64,000 nt of DNA, taken from the NCBI RefSeq assembly GCF_029017545.1, contig NW_026555437.1:1-64000 (forward strand), written 5' to 3'. The notes below the pieces were generated by a model, which was not told the origin of the DNA, did no database searches, and was given only the letters and a program-made list of their open reading frames with translations. Positions 10,294 through 20,568 of this stretch are shown here, piece after piece. How positions within the stretch are numbered: position 1 is the stretch's first letter; every line of letters begins with the position of its first letter. Made by a program: the position numbers and the translations under genes. Source of the DNA: Prosopis cineraria (Eukaryota > Streptophyta > Magnoliopsida > Fabales > Fabaceae).

Positions 10294-12640
10294 GTAACAT
10301 CCTAAAAATTTTAAGACTCAAATTTATTAAAAAAACAAAATATCTATAATTAAATTAAAATTAAGAGTAATTTGATAGAGGTCCAGAGTTTAAATTTTAT
10401 AAAGTAAAAGTTTGTTTTTATTTTATTTTTAACTATGGGAAAAATTACCAAAGTTGACAAGGCTTTTGTGCTATAATAAAGAAATGTTGGGCCCTTCCTT
10501 GTAATTTTTTCTAAAGTGTTTGGATCAATTTTTTAAGAGCAGATTCATGCAAAAATGTAACAAAGAGAGCAAAGAAACAAAGAGCAAGAAAATGAGATAG
10601 TGAGAGGAAGAAGAGAGGAGGAAGAGAGGGAGTTAGGCTTGGATCTAGGAGACTTTGCAACCGTTTCGAACGTAGCTACACAATAGGTAAACTCTCTATT
10701 TCAATCCTCTTCCTTCCCTCTTAGTTTTCTTGAGTTTTTAGAAGAGAGAAATTCTTGGTTTTGATTCCAAAGGCTTTGTTCTTGTAAGCTTTAATTTTCT
10801 TGGGTCTTATGAAGGTTGTTTTGAGTTTCTTTATGGTGCTCTAATATTTTGAGTGGGCAATTGGATGAAAAGAGGTGTTTTGGGCATAAATTCAAACCCT
10901 AAGAGATTGGATTTCACTCCTCAATGGTTTAAGTCTATTGATTTAGTTATAATTATACTATTTGAATTCAATAAGATTTAAATTAAGTTTTGATTTTCAT
11001 TATAAAGGCTAATGGTGAAAGTTGGTAACACTAAGTGAAGGTTTTTAATTGATTAAAAATCATATGAATTGAAAATTTGCCTAGTGGTGGCTAATAAATG
11101 GTTTTGGTGGTTAAGTGATACTATGTGAATGGTTGGTTTAATATATTGACCATTAAGATGGAGTATAGCTCATTGACCCAAGTTGTGTGGTATGAGTTAT
11201 AGTCTTCATTAATGTTAGTCGTCATAAAAAGTGATATTAATCACTTATATGTTGTAGGAAATTATTGGTGGAACTTAATTGGAGGATAAAAAACAAGCCA
11301 AGTTTTATTTTGTATAGGGGGAAATCCTTTTGGTATAAAAGGGTTAAGGTAATAGGGGAATTTATATTTCTTATTGCTTTATTTAGCTATTTTTGAATAA
11401 ATATTACTAACTATTATACATTACATGTTTTAAATGATTAAATGCAATTGATTGTGTTTTATAAAGACTTATGGGGTATTACTTGGATAATATTACATAT
11501 ATGTTTTCTATTTGTTTCACAATAATGTTGTTATAGAAACAAAGTTGTTTGCATACATTGTAATTGTAGAGAATGGAAGTTGCAGTTAAGGAAGTGTAAT
11601 TGAGTTAGGTACCTTAGAGAGACTAAGGAACCGCTTAAAAGAGGAGTGATATTTGTTATACTACCTTAAAGTGTTGAAGTTGTCAATACTCGGGAAAGCT
11701 AGACAAGAGTGAAAGGCATGATGTCGGTAGGAGTTCACCAATAGGGAGGTATGGACTTGTGATATTTTATGGCACATTGCCAATACTCAGTGTTGCTTTT
11801 CATATTGTGGGCTCAGTGCACTAAAGTGGTTAGTAGATTGAGTATTTGATCCTCTCAATAGGGAAGGGAATTTGACATATAAAGTGTGAGGTTGAGTGCT
11901 TAGGCCAAGCTAGCCCTCACATAGAGAGTAAGTCGGATTGGCTCTAGGAAGGAGTTAGCTTCGGCTGCTCAGGATTTATGTTGAAGGAGTACAGGCAGTT
12001 AGGTGGATTCGATCATGCCTTAAATTATGTTTTGTGCCTATAGAGGTACAAGTGGGTATAAAGTTTACCTACGAGCTAAAGAGTGCCAAGGGGCATTCTA
12101 TTGGTCAGGAAAGGCCACACTGGCCTATATCATGCATTCATGCATTTGAAATAGCTAAATTATATACTATGTTGAATTTATTATTCATTTATTTGATTAT
12201 GACTTGCTTAATAATAATCAATGCTGATTTCTCTGTTATTAAGACTGTGGTTGTCTCACCCCTTTCTTTTCAATATTTTTAGGTCTAAGCGAAGGATCTA
12301 GTGGTGGATGGGGAAAGGAGCAGAGTTAGGGGTTATTTGTGAATTGTGAAGAACTACAACCCCTTTCTTTTGAGTAAATATGTTGTAATGTATTTATGAT
12401 TAGGGTGCCAATAGGATGTAATTATGTATATATGTGTGGATTATATGGCTTGTATATGAATTTTTGTCTGCTTGTAAACTTGTAACTAAGAAACTTGGTT
12501 ATGGTGTGTGATTTTGATGAATTTATTTGGTAGACCAAGTTTTCACTACAAGTGAATGTTTAGTTTGGTATTTATGTGATTCTATAAGCAAATATAAAGT
12601 AGTTGCATTGCAAATGGTGTGTTATAGGAAAATATACACC
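10294..12640 (+). repeat. LTR-like non-coding block starting TGTAACATCC
   Basis: The block starts TGTAACATCCTAAAAATTT just inside the left arm. It shows the general build of the long chromovirus LTRs: an A-rich start, a purine-rich leader (10.56-10.65 kb), splice-donor-like AATAGGTAAAC near 10684, and a late 'tttttaggtctaagcg' motif near 12278. No open frame is convincing. I could not find its right end or a duplication, so this is probably a nested LTR or LTR fragment. Confidence 0.45.
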
Positions 12641-12939
12641 TTAGATAGAGAGAGTGGGTGTGTGGGCCCCACAGAGATCTCTGAGCCAAGTGAAAGTGTT
12701 TAGCGTGTGTATTCATATGTATATATGGTATTTGGAACTATTTTTGGCCACTCTTATGTGATTTGTAAATTTTGGAGGTTTTGGGTCCATTTTGAGAAAT
12801 GGCACCCTGGTGGTCAAATTTTGATATAAGAGATTTTTCCATCATTTAAATGTTTTATCAGGTACTCCTAGTCCTATTTGATGTGTCCAGAGTGTTCTCA
12901 CAGGTTTGTGACTATTAGGATAAGATTTGGACAATTTAG

Positions 12940-13565
12940 AAAATGGTTTTTACCAAAAAGTTGCACTTTTGCATCTAGGTGCTCAAATTCCAATCCGACC
13001 ATTTGATTTTCCTAAAATTTGGGTCACAAGTAAAACATTTTATAATCTTCGTGTGGGCTTTAGAATCACCTTGATCGAACATCATACAGAGAAACGGTGC
13101 TCTTCGGAAGTTAGTCAAGAGGTGCTATCATGACAGCTATTTAATGCTGTCATGACAGTAAAGTGGCTGAATTTGCAACATGTATGAATTTCAATCCATC
13201 CATTAGATGTTTTCAAAATTTAGTATGCTAATAGTACTCCTTAAAAGTGACATGTGAGCTCTAGAATCGCTCCAATCTGAGGTCAGATGATGAAATTGTG
13301 CACTCTGAAAGTTAGTCCAGAAGTGCTGTCATGACAGCAACTTTATCCAATCTTGTAGAGTGTCTAAATTCTAATCTGACCATTAGATCATTTTCTAATT
13401 TGGTACACTACTAGTAATCATTAAAAATGACATGTGAGCTTTAAAATCACTTCGATCGGAGGTTGAACGGTGGAACGGAGCCTCTTCGAATTTGGCCTGG
13501 AAGGGTTATCATGGCAGCAATTTAATGCTATCATGACAGCATCTTTTTATTCTGCTTTCGCATGG
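12940..13565. repeat. three degenerate ~200-bp repeats with a CATGACAG palindrome
   Basis: Three successive units contain the same string of landmarks: 'caaattc(c/t)aat(c)(c/t)gacca(t)tagat', '(g)(t)gagctttaGAATCac..GATCggA', '(g)tgc(t/a)cttcgGAA..tta(g)tc', and then a palindromic site. The best palindrome is the perfect 14-mer GCTGTCATGACAGC at 13325-13338. Variants are at 13124-13137, 13145-13158 and in 13505-13545. The unit is also related to LTR sequence at 2440-2580 and 15420-15560. No coding role is seen. Confidence 0.65.
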
Positions 13566-15949
13566 CTTGCTTCCATGCACTATAGGTAGAACCTATAAAT
13601 GTTTTTAAAGGTTTTAAATGTTTATTTTGAGACAGTGTATTTGTTTAGTGATTTAAATGATTTGTTTTCTAAATTAGTTTTAAGATCAACTCTTTAACCA
13701 CACTTAATTTATTGAATTCTGTGATTATTGGATAACACTCGGGGCAAGTGTTACAGAAACAATAAAGTTTTGAAACTGTAAACAAGAATTGCCCTAATCT
13801 AGAGAAAGAGTAGTGAGAGAAATTGGCTAGAAATGTTAAAGCTTGAAATGAGGGATAATCAGTGGTAAAGCATGTAATCAAGTATGAAATATAGATATGA
13901 TAGCGACTGGGTGCATAAATGTGACAATTGATACTTTTATTAATAGTGAAAATTGACTTTGGGTTGCCAATTTTGTGTAGATTCTAGTGTGTGATGCACA
14001 AATTATAAAAAAGGAGCCTGAATAGGGTTGTTTGGAACACGGGTAACCCTTTCTAGTAAACGGAAGGGTTGGGATAACTATATAGTTTATTATGTTCATT
14101 ATCTATTATAACTATATAGAAGTGAATACCAAATGATAAATTGTGAATTTATGAGTTTTATGCATAATTGTTATTGAAATGGTTTTAGCATGAACATTAG
14201 TTTGTGAAATGAAATTTGAAAAGTTTGATTTCAATAGACATATATATATATATATGATATGAAAGTATATATATTGTGGAAATGTGGAAAAGCAGTGGAA
14301 ATTGTGAAAGAGCATGATCATAGGGGGTGGGAGTTCACCCAGGATATGTGGGGATGTGTGTATGGAGATATATGAGTGAAAAATCCATATGGTTGGACTG
14401 ACACCATGGGACATCTGGTGTAGCATTATATAGGCTGTGACCATTGAGTAATTTGGTACAGCATATTATGAGACTGTTACCATGGGACATCCGAGTAGTC
14501 TAGCAACTCCCTAGTGTTAGATAAGGTGCAGTTAGGAGTCAACGACACCTTTATCACAAGTGTGAGAAAAGAGAAACCATAGTCCATAGGTGGGTTAGAT
14601 TACCTTTGGCTAGGTGTTTCTACCATCGAAAGTATGCTTGGGTTGACAAGTGGTTGATCCAGGAGAGCCTATGGTTTCATGTTGGGGAGTATTAGAGGTT
14701 TAATGGCTAGATAATTATGCTAGTGTGCTCTTAAAAAGATAATATTGCTTTATACTTTTATATATATATATGTGATATTACCTTATTTTCATTACTTTAG
14801 CATGGTTATTTGTGGTAATAGACATTAAATGAGCTACATTGGTTACTAATATTTTTATCTCAGTTGTGGTTATTTACATTTTTTATGCTCTGGTGCTAGT
14901 GGTTTGAAGGGAAAAGACATTGGCTGAGTATAAATCTCTTACTAAGCCTTTGTAAGGTTTTGGGTGTAATGAAGTTATTGTTATTAGTCTTGAATATATA
15001 TATATATATATATATAAGTTGTCATAGGATTCAATACATGTGCATAAAGTGGTAATTGTGGTATGTTTTGATGATTTTGAGTTCTCTAGCCCTTGTATAT
15101 GTGTAAATAATGAAATGATTGGATGGGCTAGTGGAAAAATGTGTATGTGTATGAGTATGAGATATTGAAAAGTATGTAGGATGATTTGGCCATGTATGAG
15201 ATAAAGAAGTGAAAATGTGATTTTGGCCCAAAATGTAAAATGGGCAGTTTACAGGCCAAACATGTGTATGTATATTATGTTGTGCATGTTTGTGGTCAAT
15301 CAGGTGTGTATTGTCCATTTGGATATGGTCAAGGCCTAAAAAGTGACTAATGACAATTGGTTTCGAATTGAGACACTTAAGTGACAAAATTTTGGCAGAA
15401 AATGGTCAAAATATACTTTGGTGTCCAATTTTTAATAGAGATATCAGATTGAGTTGAAACCAATGTTAGTAGTTAGATTTCGAAACAACCTTCGTGTGGG
15501 CGCTTGAACCATCCCAATCGGACATCGTATGTGAAAATGGAGCGTATTTGAATTTTATATTAGAAACTGTCATTTGACAGCAAATTCAAGTGTGTGTGCA
15601 ACGGTGCATATACCCGCATGTCATAGCGCACGGCACAGAGCAAGCGACTATGGTCTCTGTGCCATATGCCGCAATGCATATGGTATGAGCCATGGTGCAC
15701 GGTGTGAAATTTCACTTTGTTTTCCTATTTTGCATATGTATTCTTGACCTTTAATGCATAAAGATTAAATGCTTCCACTATGTATGTGTAAGTGTATGGG
15801 GTTTTATAACCCGAGTGATATATAAAAAATGATTTCTGAAAATTTTTATTTGGGATCCCAATGTTTAAAAGCTTTCAAGTAATTGATTTCAATTTGATTA
15901 AGATTGTTTGAAGTGGAGTGTATGATAATGTCGGTAAAGGGAATTACAT
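13566..15949 (-). repeat. minus-oriented LTR-like block
   Basis: On the minus strand this begins at 15949 with TGTAATTCCCTTTACCGACA, nearly the same as the plus-strand start TGTAATGCCCTTTACCGATA at 22939. The next 350 bp of both also match, including a GC-rich stretch with GGCATATGGCACAG motifs and a perfect 9-bp-arm hairpin at 15632-15663 (GGCACAGAG/CTCTGTGCC). AT microsatellites lie at about 14239-14258 and 14994-15016. The left limit is unclear. No protein is recognisable. Confidence 0.5.
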
Positions 15950-15954
15950 TATTA

Positions 15955-16394
15955 GTTGTTATTAATTTCTCACTAGTTAAAATTAAGAGAAAATAGGGTA
16001 GAATCGGAGGTTAAGGCAGTACATGACTTACCTGATAAGTAACAGGTCAAAAACACTGTCCTTGCTCTTGATTATGCTTGCCCTAGCAGATCTCTCACTC
16101 TTCCCCACGTCTGAACTCTTCTCTCATGTTCTTCCCTTCTATCTCACGAGCTAGACACGTCCCTATTAATCAAAGTTCTACACCATACGCCGCAGTGCGT
16201 AGCACAGTAAGAGAAATCCTTACTATGTTCACACACTCTGCTTCAAGATTTTGTTCTTCCGTTCATATCTATTCATATAATATCCCAATGAGTTAAAATA
16301 ACACTTTACTATTAAGAACCCTAATCCCACCTTAAATCACTAATTCATCTATTAAACAGTCATTAACACAGGATTAGAAATTCAGGATGTTACA
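15955..16394 (-). repeat. right inverted arm
   Basis: Reverse complement of the left arm, ending GGATGTTACA. It joins directly to the TTAAG duplication and the resumed integrase sequence. Confidence 0.85.
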
Positions 16395-16399
16395 TTAAG

Positions 16400-17516
16400 C
16401 TAGAACATCATAAGCTAGTAGGGCTACTCCATTAACTAGAAATCCCTAAATGAAAGTGGGAAAACACCACAATGGACTTTGTTACAGGTTTGCCTCAAAC
16501 CACCAAGAAGTATGACTCTATTTGGGTGATTATTAATAGATTGGCCAAGTTCGCACATTTCATTCCAATTAATATGATGTATAATGCCAACGATTATGCT
16601 CATATTTATGTTGGTCAAATTGTACAATTGTATGGGGTTCCCATATATATAATTTTCGATGGAGGACCACAATTCACACTACTGTTCTGGAAATCATCTC
16701 AAGAAGCTTTAGAAACTTAAGAAAATCATAGCATTGCTTTTCATCCACAAATAGAAGGTCAGTCCGAGAAGACAATTCAAATTCTTAAAGACATGTTGAG
16801 ATCTTGTGTCTTAAACCTTAGAAGAAATTTGGATGAACAACTATTATTAATGCAATTGCATATAACAATAGCCATCAAGCATGTATATAGACAGCACCAT
16901 TTAAGGCCTTATATAGTAATTAGTATAGATTTTTGATTGGTTGGTTTGAAGTTGAGAATGATAAAATTTTAGGACTGGACTTTGTGCAAGATGCTAAAGA
17001 GAAGGTACAGGTTATTAAACAAAGATTGTTAATAGCTCAAAGTAGATAAGAATTGTATGTAGACTGTCATCATTGAGAATTAGAATTTATGGTAGAAGAC
17101 AAATTTTTCTTGAAAGTATCACCTATAAAAGGTATTATGAGGTTTGGGAAGAAAATAAGCTTAGTCTAAGGTACATTGGTCCATTCGAGATTCTAGATAG
17201 AGTGGGTGCTGTTACTTACCGTCTCCCTTTGCCTCTAAAGTTAAATGGCATTTATCCTTTCTTCCATGTGTCAATGCTATGAAGGTATGTATATACTCCT
17301 TCTCATGTTGTTGAAACTCAAGAAATTCAAGTAAATAAAGACTTATCCTATGAAGAAGTTCTAATGGTTATTCTTGACAGGCAGATAAAGAAAGTAAGAT
17401 TGAAGGCGAAAGCCTATGTGAAAGTATTATGGCGTAATTATTTTATTGAAGAGGCCACTTGGGAAGTGGAGAGTGAAATGCGAGAGAAGTATCTGCATTT
17501 ACTCAACACTTAAGGT
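16400..17516 (+). pseudogene. pol part 2: integrase core and chromodomain
   Basis: The plus-strand reading resumes right after TTAAG, with integrase motifs in order. The first is 'TMDFVTGLPQTTKKYDSIWV', holding the first catalytic Asp (about 16470-16530). Then come 'NRLAKFAHFIPI' and 'IFDGGPQF' with the second Asp (about 16650-16675). The next is 'FHPQIEGQSEKTIQILKDML', holding the Glu region (about 16740-16799). The integrase C-terminal 'GPFEILDRVGAVTYRLPLP' follows (about 17180-17236), and last a chromodomain-like tail 'KVLWRNYFIEEATWEVE' (about 17420-17470). A stop after 'EALET' and several later frameshifts inactivate it. The tail fits Tekay-type chromoviruses, whose chromodomain guides insertion to heterochromatin. 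Confidence 0.82.
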
Positions 17517-17551
17517 AAGCATGCATTTAAATTTGAAGGACTAAATTTCAT

Positions 17552-17562
17552 AAGGGGGAGAA
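17552..17562 (+). promoter_or_regulatory. polypurine tract
   Basis: AAGGGGGAGAA immediately precedes the 3' LTR. It is the plus-strand priming site of the element and fixes the LTR start. Confidence 0.85.
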
Positions 17563-20500
17563 TATAATGACTTTAAATTTTAATTTGAACAAAATTTTTC
17601 TCCCAAGGAATATTTTATTTAAATAAGTTTTTTTAGCAAGTTTGATTTTAGTTTATTTTAAATTATAGGAGAGTTGGGTCCTTCTTGTAATTTCCTTGGC
17701 TGCTTCTTGTAATTTTCCTTGTGCATTTTCTTGCTAATTTCCACAAAATTTATTTGATTAGATTATATCTTCGAGTGATAGAAGAAAACAGGGCATTTGC
17801 AAATCTCTTCTTCACCGACCTTAGATTACTCCCTTCTCATCACTGTCGAACCCTTCCTCCTCACCTCCCGCTTGTTCTTCTCCTCACCGTCAGTGTGCTT
17901 CTTGCTTCACTGGTTCGTTTTTGGATTTCGTCCGTTTGCTGCCTGGTATTGAGCTTAATTTCTACTCTAATTTTCACTATTCTGCGACTGAAAGTGCTGT
18001 TTGGAGATGTTCTCTTTCCCTTCTTCAGTTTCGGTCACGTGCTAACTCAAGGGGGCTATTGCAGTTTTGTTGGTGGTGAGTTGGTGTTTTTTATTTCTTT
18101 TCTACTCAGTGGCCGATCGTGGCGGTGTGTGCATTCGGTTCCTATATGCTCTTCCTCCTAAATTGTTGGCATCGTGTGTTTGCTTGATCTTCATCTTCAC
18201 TCTTGCTCCCTATTCTGCTAGTGGGTGTCGTGTGAGTGGGTATGATAAATTCAATTTCCTCTTCTTTGTTTTTGGTCGATAATTATGCCTCTGCTTTTCT
18301 TGTTGCTACCGTGACTTGCTTGAGAATTAAGGAGCTAAATTGGTCAATGCTGTGGAATTTTATTGTGATGCTAAGCTGTGGAATTTTATTGTGATGCTAA
18401 GCTTAATGTTGATGATAAAGTTTACGTGAAAAGTTGATTAAATGGCTAGATGATTATTGTTAGCTAAAGTTGGATGCCCTCAAAATGCTTGTGAAAATGC
18501 TTGAATGAAGAATTTAAGAGCTATTTTGGATAATATTGGGTGCTATTCTATTAATGTTGAGCTAAAGATTGATTAAAAAAATTAAATTTTAGAAATGGTT
18601 GAATTTGCTTGGATGTTTGCCTCATGATTTTGTTAATGGTAAATTTTCTCATGGTGCTTGTAAATGTGCTTGAAAAATTTGTTGGTAAAAATGAGATTGT
18701 TAAATTTTTATATTAGAGCTTAGATGAATTATGAATATTACTCAAAGGAGTATATGTAAGTTTTGAAATTTTAAAAATATCAAAATAGGAGAAAGGAATG
18801 CCTGAAATCCCTTTATGGTATGTTATTAAATCTAAAGGAAGCAAGAGAATAGTTGATATAAGTTATTATGACTTATGGTTGAGAATATGTTATAAGAAGA
18901 TATGAGAATGAATTGAAAATTGTCAAAAGTTTAACTTATCCAAGTATACCAGAAACACAATTAGTTAGAGTATTATCTTTAATATTATTGGATTGAATTT
19001 AAATTCCCATTAAGTGCTTAAAAAATTATTTTAAAATTTTGATTTATTTGTCAAGACATTAAGGACATCATTAGAATAAATGTGTAAAGTAAGAGAAGCA
19101 AATTTTAAAACTTTTCGAAAACTTTAAGGTAAATGGGTAGTGTTCCAAATGAATTTCAAGTAATTATTTATAAAATTTCTTTATTTAAATTTTAATACTA
19201 TTTCTTTATTAGTGATTTAAACATTCTTGTTAATTTTGTTTTTTATAATAACTATTCTCTTAATAATGATATCTTGATTTTACTAACGATTTATGCTATT
19301 GATAAGTAATAGTAAAAGTTGATATATGACAAACGGTGTTACTTTCAAAAACAGCTCAATTGTTTAACTTTATGTTTGATATGCAAACTTTTAGTACAAT
19401 AACTCTTGCATAAAGGAAATGACAATGAATATGGGAATGGAAGATGACAACCAAATCGTATATTTTGAAAGTGAAAATTTTAAAATTGTTTTTCAACTTT
19501 ATGCATACTTGATTTTAATTAGGGGGACTGAGTTCAAATTGGTAGATGTTAACGACAATTCCGTTAGCCCTTAGCGTGCCATGGTACACCTAGCTAGTAG
19601 CATGTTTGTTGGAGGTGCTAACCCTGTGTGAAGGCCAACGTACGTGGATCAGAGGAATAGCAATTTGTGAGTATTGTACTCACGCTTGTTTTCATGGGCC
19701 TCGTGTCTGTGCTTGATTTGTGGTTCCTTCCATACTTGTTTCATGGCTTTTAACTGCGCTTGATTGGTTATTTATCTTTTTGGACTATGTGTTCACACTT
19801 GTTATTCATTCTAATAAAGCCCTCCTAAATTTAAGTTAAAATTTTTTCATTTATCTAATAATTCTCTAAAAGTACTTTATCGCACTACACTATCATTGAA
19901 AAATTTTATATTTATGGTTAGTAAAAATTTTTAACATATATGTGATCTTATTAGCATTGTTTAATCTCAAGATCATATTATTGAGAAAAATCATTATTTA
20001 TTTCTAGCTTAACGATATAATTCATTATTTTATTAAGTCATTTGAAGTTAAATTTATTATTTATTATCTTCATATTTTCTTATTTATAATTTTGATTGGA
20101 ATGTTACTCACCGGTAATTTATTTGGTCCTATATATTGTAGCTGACCTTACACCTCCAGCAGATCATTGAGGGCCTTTTTGTTTTTTTGGAAAAAGAAGA
20201 GGTATATTGCGATTATTGTTTTGGTAAATTGTGTACTGTATTTTGTAATTATAACTTAGTGCTCCACATACACCATAGTTAGGTCCTTGTCTTATTTTGT
20301 TATTCTATAAATTTGCTAGAATGAAGCAAGTCTCCTTACTGATCAGGTTGGCATGTTCTATTGTTATGGAAATTTTAGGAGGTCCCAGTTATAGGGAAGA
20401 CTCATGTCAAAATTTCTATAAAACACTTAAGACTTTACAGACTTTATTATATATAACTTACACATATCAATATTTTAGTTTAATTTCTGGTTATTAAGGC

Positions 20501-20563
20501 TTATGGAATATGAATTCTCTTCATATTTCATGTCAATCATACCCTTAGTATCGAGGTGTGATA
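17563..20563 (+). repeat. 3' LTR of the Tekay-like element (about 3.0 kb)
   Basis: Colinear with 3744-6655, beginning TATAATGACTT (the first G of TG has mutated) and ending GAGGTGTGATA (the final CA is TA). A 26-bp tandem duplication (18349-18374 and 18375-18400, unit starting GCTGTGGAATTT) is present here and single in the 5' LTR at about 4506, which explains part of the length difference. A 146-codon open frame at 17721-18161 aligns with the one in the 5' LTR. Confidence 0.88.
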
Positions 20564-20568
20564 AGTAA
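20564..20568. other. target-site duplication, right copy (AGTAA)
   Basis: Partner of GGTAA at 3739-3743, with one base changed. The minus-strand integrase frame of the outer element ends here and resumes beyond the plus-strand element. Confidence 0.7.

Larger units (their letters stand above)
9748..16394. mobile_element. 6.65-kb insertion with long inverted arms and LTR-like ends
   Basis: The unit starts TGTAACATCC and ends GGATGTTACA. Its two ends are inverted copies of each other over about 450 bp (9748-10200 and 15955-16394), not direct repeats. It is flanked by TTAAG on both sides and lies within the integrase of the Tekay-like element. The interior has no coding region. It contains an LTR-like block starting at 10294, degenerate tandem repeats near 12.9-13.6 kb and a minus-oriented LTR-like block ending at 15949. 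The ends and duplication length look retroviral, the arm arrangement looks like a foldback element. It may be a rearranged pair of LTRs. I do not know a named family that fits. Confidence 0.75.
3744..20563 (+). mobile_element. Tekay/Del-like Ty3/gypsy LTR retrotransposon, itself interrupted
   Basis: A 16.8-kb unit with two long direct LTRs, a primer-binding site, gag and pol remnants in the order protease, RT, RNase H, integrase, chromodomain, and a polypurine tract. A chromodomain-like tail after the integrase and LTRs of about 3 kb fit the Tekay/Del branch of chromoviruses. Removing the 6.65-kb insertion at 9748-16394 leaves about 10.2 kb, a normal size. All coding parts carry stops and frameshifts. 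In a hand-aligned 185-bp LTR segment I count about 15 differences (roughly 8%), so the insertion is old. The element sits inside a minus-strand relative. Confidence 0.88.

Noticed and set aside
12034..12282. 82-codon open frame in the LTR-like block
   Set aside because: No family motif. It ends in the poly-pyrimidine part of an LTR-like sequence and is unconserved in appearance.
9748..16394. Calling the inverted-arm unit a MULE
   Set aside because: MULEs make about 9-bp duplications. Here only TTAAG (5 bp) matches, the ends are TG...CA, and there is no transposase.
3744..20563. Reading this as an endogenous pararetrovirus or caulimovirus-like sequence
   Set aside because: Direct long LTRs, integrase and chromodomain-like tail are present, which caulimoviruses lack.
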